From: Orbilia blumenaviensis
Taxonomy: Eukaryota; Ascomycota; Orbiliomycetes; Orbiliales; Orbiliaceae
Assembly (NCBI GenBank): GCA_036872755.1
Contig: JAVHNS010000001.1
Span: 4,340,001 to 4,404,000 of the forward strand
Direction: 5' to 3'
DNA: 64,000 nt
The notes below the pieces were generated by a model. That model saw only the letters and a program-made list of their open reading frames with translations. It did no database searches and was not told where the DNA came from. Positions 58,791 to 64,000 of the stretch are shown here, piece by piece. Position numbers and translations under genes: made by a program. Every line of letters starts with the position of its first letter. The first letter of the stretch is position 1.

Positions 58791-59401
58791 TGTCACGGCC
58801 AGCCATACTAGGTATGTCTTGGTATGTTAAACATGAGTTTGTTTAATTTTGGGTTTAATTTACAAATTAAATTTACAATATAAATATTTGGAAGACAAAT
58901 TTAAAAATAAATTAGGTTAAAATTGGACTATTTGTAGATGTATTATTCTGATAATATATTTGGTTATTAAATTTGTTTAATATGTTAAATGAATAGAAAT
59001 ATATTTAATACTATTTTAATATTTAATATTTATATTTATAGATAATTTACATTTATATAAACAATATTTATATATATAAAGATTTTTAAATAATAGTAAT
59101 TTTAGGATTTTTTTTTAAATTTTATTAATTAATTTATTAATATTTAATATATTTTATTTATTATTTTTATTTATTAAATTTAATATATTTTTATTAAAAA
59201 TTATATTATTTAATATTTTTATTAAAAATTATATTATTTAATATTTTTATTAAAAATTATATTATTTAATATTTTTATATTTAATTTAATTTATTTTAAA
59301 AAAATTATTTAAATATTTTAAATTAAAAATATAATTAATTAAAGAATATTAAATTATTTTAAAAATTTTTTATCTGAAAAATACCTAAAATAAGTATAAT
59401 A
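58791..59401 (+). mobile_element. LTR copy, forward orientation (RIP-mutated)
   Basis: 611 bp starting TGTCACGGCCAGCC and ending in a RIP-altered version of ...GGTGTAACA. Its reverse-complement partner is 59785-60350. Aligned by eye, nearly all differences are C/T or G/A. The outer ~90 bp keep G and C here, the inner end is A/T only. It carries a 28-bp unit three times (59193-59276), present once in the partner. Confidence 0.75.
59193..59276 (+). repeat. Three tandem 28-bp units inside the LTR copy
   Basis: ATTAAAAATTATATTATTTA plus eight more bases, repeated at 59193, 59221 and 59249 without visible change. The partner LTR has one unit, so this is a later local expansion. Confidence 0.9.
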
Positions 59402-59784
59402 TTTTAATTAATTTGATTTTTAACAATAAAATAAGAATTATATATTAAATAATAATAATAATAAATATTATAATTTTTATAAAATATTTTATAAATTAAA
59501 AAAAATAAAATCTTCAAAAAATAAAAATTTAGTTATAATAGAAATAAAATAAAAAAACCTTTTGTGGAGAAGATTAATTTTAAATTTAAAAAATTAAAAA
59601 TATGTAATAATAATTAATAATTTATTTAAATTAAAAAATATTAAAAATATTAATATTATAATTATTAATTAATTAATAATTAAAAATAATATAAAAAAAA
59701 AATAATTTAAAAATATAATAATTAATATAATAAAATTTTTAAATATATAAAATTTAATTATTATTAAAAAATTTAAAATATAAT

Positions 59785-60350
59785 TGTTACACCTGTCCCG
59801 GGTATTTCCCAAATAAGAAATTCCTAAAACAGCCTAGTGTTCTTTAGCTAATTGTATTCTCAATCTAAAATATTTAGATTATTTTTTCAAAATAAACTAA
59901 ATTAAATATAAAGATATTAAATAATGTAATTTTTAATAAAAGAATATTAAATTTAATAGATAAAAATAATAAACAAAATATATTAAATATTAATAAATTA
60001 ATTAATAAAATTTAAAAAAAAATTTTAAAATTATTATTATTTAAAAATTTTTATATATATAAGTATTATTTATATAAATATAAATTATTTATAAATTTAA
60101 ATATTATATATTTAAATAAGTATTATATATATATAATATATTAAATTATATATAATATTTTTTATATAATTTATTTTAGAAATATATTATTAATATAATA
60201 TATTTATAAATAATTCAATTTTAACTTAATTTATTTTTAAATTTATAATTTAAATATTTATATTATAAATTTAATCTATAAATTAAATTTAAAATTAAAT
60301 AAATTTATATTTAATATATTAAAATATATTTAATATAATTAATTATAATA
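59785..60350 (-). mobile_element. LTR copy, reverse orientation (RIP-mutated)
   Basis: Reverse complement reads as the same LTR as 58791-59401. Here the inner end (59785-59865, TGTTACACCTGTCCCGGG) keeps G and C while the outer end is fully A/T. The two ends together show a TG...CA LTR. It stops one or two bases before copy B of the Helitron-like element. Confidence 0.75.
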
Positions 60351-60351
60351 T

Positions 60352-60750
60352 TATGCCCGACTGCAGTATTGCAGGAGGGTTAGAGTTGAACTTGCGCGAG
60401 GCGCGATCCATATGAGATCTGCCAAAAAATGTGTTGTTTTTGGTGAACTTAGAGATTTTTTTTTTTGATTTTTGCCATACAAATTTATATGGGGTTTTTG
60501 AAGTCTTGGTATTATTTTTAAGTCTTAACAAAAAATTACTAAGAAATTTCTAAAATTGACTTTGACAAAATTTTTCACCATTTTTATTTTTTTAAGTTTA
60601 TGTTTTTAGAATTTTAATATACTCTTTTTTAACCTTTTATCTAAATTTAATTAAGCACACACATCTATAAATACATTTTTTTTATTTTTTTTATTTTTTT
60701 TTATTAAATTATTTTTAACCAAAATTATAGGTATAACATAATTTTTGTTT

Positions 60751-60785
<35 letters not shown>

Positions 60786-61862
60786 CAATTTATTTAATTT
60801 TTACCTACAAAATAATCACATAACACATACAAAATTTAACTTGAAAATTTAAAATTTATTTTTAATTTATTTTTAATTATTTTATTAAATTTTTAGTTTT
60901 TACATACAAAATGGTCACGTGACACATACAAAATCTGACTTCAAAGTTCAAAAATTGTTTTTTAATTTATTTTAATTGTTTTAATTATTTTAATTTAATT
61001 TTTAGTTTTTGCATGCAAAATGATCACGTGATACATACAAAAACCATTTTTATTTTTATTTTTATTTTTATTTTTATTTTTATTTTTATTTTTATTTTTA
61101 TTTTTATTTTTATTTTTATTTTTATTTTTATTTTTATTTTTATTTTTATTTTTATTTTTATTTTTATTTTTATTTTTATTTTTATTTTTATTTTTATTTT
61201 TATTTTTATTTTTATTTTTAATTTAATTTGAATTCATTTCATTTAATTTAATTTAATTTAATTTAATTTGAATTCATTTTTCTATATATATTTATGTATA
61301 TCTGCAAATTAATTAAATATATAAGAAAAATCAAATTAATTATAGTATTTTTGATATTTTGATTATTAATTTCATTTATAATTGTTATTATATAATATTA
61401 ATTATTATAATTATTCAAGTTATTATATTTTAATTATCATATTAATTAATATAGTATATGTATATTTTTATAATAAAATTAAATATTAATTAATAAATAT
61501 CATTATATAATCTTAATTTAACTTTTATATATTTATAATTAAGTTATTTTAATGATTTTGATTATTTTAAATTATAATATAATTATTTTTATCTAAAGAT
61601 TTAATTTTATATTTAAATTTTTTAAATTTTAATTTAATATAAAATAATAATATGAATATAATGTAATAAAAATTTATATAATTATTATCTTCTTAATCTT
61701 TTCTACTTTAATATAAATTAATATAATTTTATAATAATAATATAAATTCATCCAATACAGATTAATTTTTATTCTAATATAAAAACTATATTATAGAAAT
61801 TATTATCTATATATGATTAAGATGTGGCAGTCGGGTTTGAGTGCTGCGCAGCAGCCTCCTAG
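60352..61862 (+). mobile_element. Helitron/Helentron-like non-autonomous element, copy B
   Basis: 1511 bp with the same ends as copy A: TATGCCCGACTGC at the left; GCAGTCGGG at 61827-61835; palindrome TGCTGCGCAGCA at 61842-61853; CTAG at 61859-61862 followed by T run. Internally it carries three spaced copies of a motif around TGGTCACGTGAC (60813 in RIP-like form, 60912, 61021) and the TTTTTA array, which accounts for part of the size difference from copy A. No open frame other than the microsatellite translation. Confidence 0.6.
61046..61220 (+). repeat. TTTTTA hexanucleotide array, about 29 copies
   Basis: Almost perfect ATTTTT units over 175 bp inside copy B; the Ile/Phe frame over it is not a protein. 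Confidence 0.97.
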
Positions 61863-64000
61863 TTTTTTTTTTTAAAAAAAATTTTTAAAAAAAAATTCTT
61901 ATATAAAATTTTCTTATATATAGAAAATATACTAAAATTAAATAAAAAATTTTTATATAAAATTTATTTATAAAATTTTATTATATAAAAAAATTGTTTA
62001 AAAGAAATTTATATATAAAAAATTATATATTTAAAAATATAATTTTTTATAATTATATTATATGTTTATATAAGTAAAATTAAATATAAATAATTATAAT
62101 TTATATTATAATTAAATTTTAAAATTTAAATTTTAAAATATTTTTTTATATATATAAATAAATATTAAATTTTTTATTTTAATTATATAATAAAATGTAA
62201 TTTAAAAATTTAAAAAAAGATTAAAAAATCATATTTAAATAAAATAAAAAAAGACTATTTTTTTTAAATAATTTAAATTAGAAAATTTAAAAATTGTAAT
62301 TTTATATTCATTTTGCATCACAAATAATTATATTTATATTATATTAAAAAAAAAATATTAAATATAAAATCTATTATAAATAAAATAAAATAAGAAAATA
62401 TAATGTAATTTTTTATAAATAATTTTTGTTTTTTTTTGTTTTATAAAATATTTTTTAATTTAAAATTTTTAATAAATTATATTACAAAAATTTAAAATAA
62501 AAAGTTTAAAAAATTAAAAAAATTTTTTGCTTAATATAAAATAGTATATTAAGAAGTTATTAAAAATTAGATGAAATTTATAAAGTTTTTAATTAAATTT
62601 AATATTATTATAATTAAATTAAAATATTAATTTATTAAAATTTTAATAATTGTATAGAAATATTAAAAAAAATTTTTTTATAAAAAATAAAAAATTATAA
62701 AAAATAATATAATATTTAAAAATAATTTAATTATTAACAAAAAAATTAATGAAAATTTATTAATATTTGATAAGATATTTGATTTTTTTTATAATATTTT
62801 AATAAATGTAATAGATTTTTTTATTAAATAAAATAAGAATTATTTTATATTTTTTATAAAAAATTTTTTTTAAAATATTATTTAAAATTTTGATTAATTT
62901 TTTATTATATATTTATAATTTCTTATTTTTAAATTAAATTATGTTTTATTATTTTATTATAATTTATATTAAATTATTAACTTTAATAATTTATAATATT
63001 ACTTTATTAATATAATTTTTATATAATTGTTTATTAATATTGCTAAAATATAGGATTTTATTAATTAAAAAAATAAGATATTTAGAAAAAATTAAAAAAT
63101 AATTAAATAAATAATATTATAAATATTTATTTAAATTATATATTTGTAAAAATAGATGTTTATAAAAAAAATTTATAAATATAGAAATTAATTAAATAAA
63201 AAAATTATATTTTTATAAATTAAAAATTTATAAAATATATTAATTTTTATTTTTTTTAAATCTTTTTTATTTTTGTTTAAATATAAAAATATTAAATTAA
63301 TAAGGTAAATTTTTGTTTTTAAGATAATCTTATATAATTTATAATAAAATATTTTTTTTTAATTATTAAAAATTATTTTCTGGTTTGTAGAGAATAATCT
63401 AACAAATAAAATATTTATTATTATTATTAAATTTATTAAAAAAATTTTTAATTTTGTATTTTATATAGTTGTTATATTTAATTTTAATTTTATTTAAGTT
63501 TTTTTTGAATTTTAAAGGAACTTTTTTTAAAATTGAAATATAAAATATTTTATATATTTATATTAGTTTAAATATGTTAAGTTTAAAATAATATTTTCTA
63601 AATTTTTTTTTGATTATATATAAATTAAATTTCTAAAAATTAAGTTTTTTATTAAGATGTTTAATTTTTAAATTTTGTGTAAGCAGATATATTTTATTTT
63701 TTTTTTTAAAATTTAGAGTTTTTTTTTATTATTTATTATAATAATAACTTATTTTTTTTTATAAGAACTAAAAATCTTTTATAAAAATATTATAAATATT
63801 TTTTATTAATTTTATATATTCTTTAGTTTTAAAAACAATTTCTTTTGATATAAAAAAGAAAAAAATAGTTTTAGATATTTATTTTTTTAATATTTTATAT
63901 AAAATATATTTAATAATTAAATATTAAAAAATATTATAAATAAATTTTACTATAAATAAAAGAAATATTTAATTATTTTAAACATAATTAAAAAAATTTT

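Larger units (their letters stand above)
54773..64000. other. A+T-rich, RIP-type isochore without genes
   Basis: Composition changes abruptly near 54.77 kb to very high A+T, with long A/T-only runs and no credible coding frame through the end of the window. G/C-bearing islands are repeat ends (listed separately). Where repeat copies can be aligned by eye they differ by C/T and G/A transitions, as RIP leaves. Stretches 55649-56940, 57692-58790, 59402-59784 and 61863-64000 show nothing further that I can name. Confidence 0.9.

Noticed and set aside
61013..61231. 72-codon Ile/Phe frame
   Set aside because: Translation of the TTTTTA array.

Overview
The window is nuclear DNA of a filamentous ascomycete (Pezizomycotina). 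Genes are dense and carry short GT-AG introns with CTAAC/CTGAC-type branch points. Ortholog-type proteins such as DAD3, Fta4, RO12, Pom1, NRC-2/FpkA, Rho4 and fungal IDO are all of that lineage. Protein features (for example the PKC C-terminus) look most like Eurotiomycetes (Eurotiales/Onygenales), but that placement is inference. The last ~9.2 kb is an extremely A+T-rich, gene-free isochore whose repeat copies differ by C-to-T/G-to-A transitions, the mark of repeat-induced point mutation (RIP).

Layout of the gene-rich part (1-54.2 kb): atg18 3' end (+), toa2 (-), trm2 (+), cdc11/nud1-type SIN scaffold (-), an unknown conserved-looking gene (+), glutamate-cysteine ligase modifier subunit (+), bud32 (-), phosphomannose isomerase (+), FAM32A-like splicing factor (-), rho4 (+), DENN-domain protein (-), bcd1 (+), NRC-2/FpkA kinase (-), vps11 (-), dad3 (+), mrps5 (-), pkc1 (+), indoleamine dioxygenase (+), pom1 (-), fta4 (-), mcm2 (+) and dynactin p25/ro-12 (-). 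Most neighbours are divergent or convergent pairs. Divergent spacers are long and full of simple repeats and palindromic TACCTAGGTA-type words. Several genes act in polarity, septation and cell wall (Cdc11, Rho4, FpkA, PKC, Pom1) or in mitosis and replication (DAD3, Fta4, p25, MCM2), but nothing shows a functional cluster.

The isochore (about 54.77-64 kb) has no credible gene. Legible islands in it are: a 5' edge with GGAGCGGTTT-type repeats (possible DNA-transposon end); a candidate LTR at 55268-55648; two related elements (56941-57691 and 60352-61862) with Helitron/Helentron-like ends (offset inverted repeat, 12-bp palindrome, terminal CTAG); and two copies of one LTR in opposite orientation (58791-59401 and 59785-60350) that differ almost only by RIP-type transitions.

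The most noteworthy points are the Helitron-like pair, the inverted RIP-mutated LTR pair, three GC-AG introns in conserved genes (trm2, vps11, pkc1), a 21-nt micro-exon in the phosphomannose isomerase gene and the intergenic TACCTAGGTA word family. I did not find a clearly new multi-gene system.
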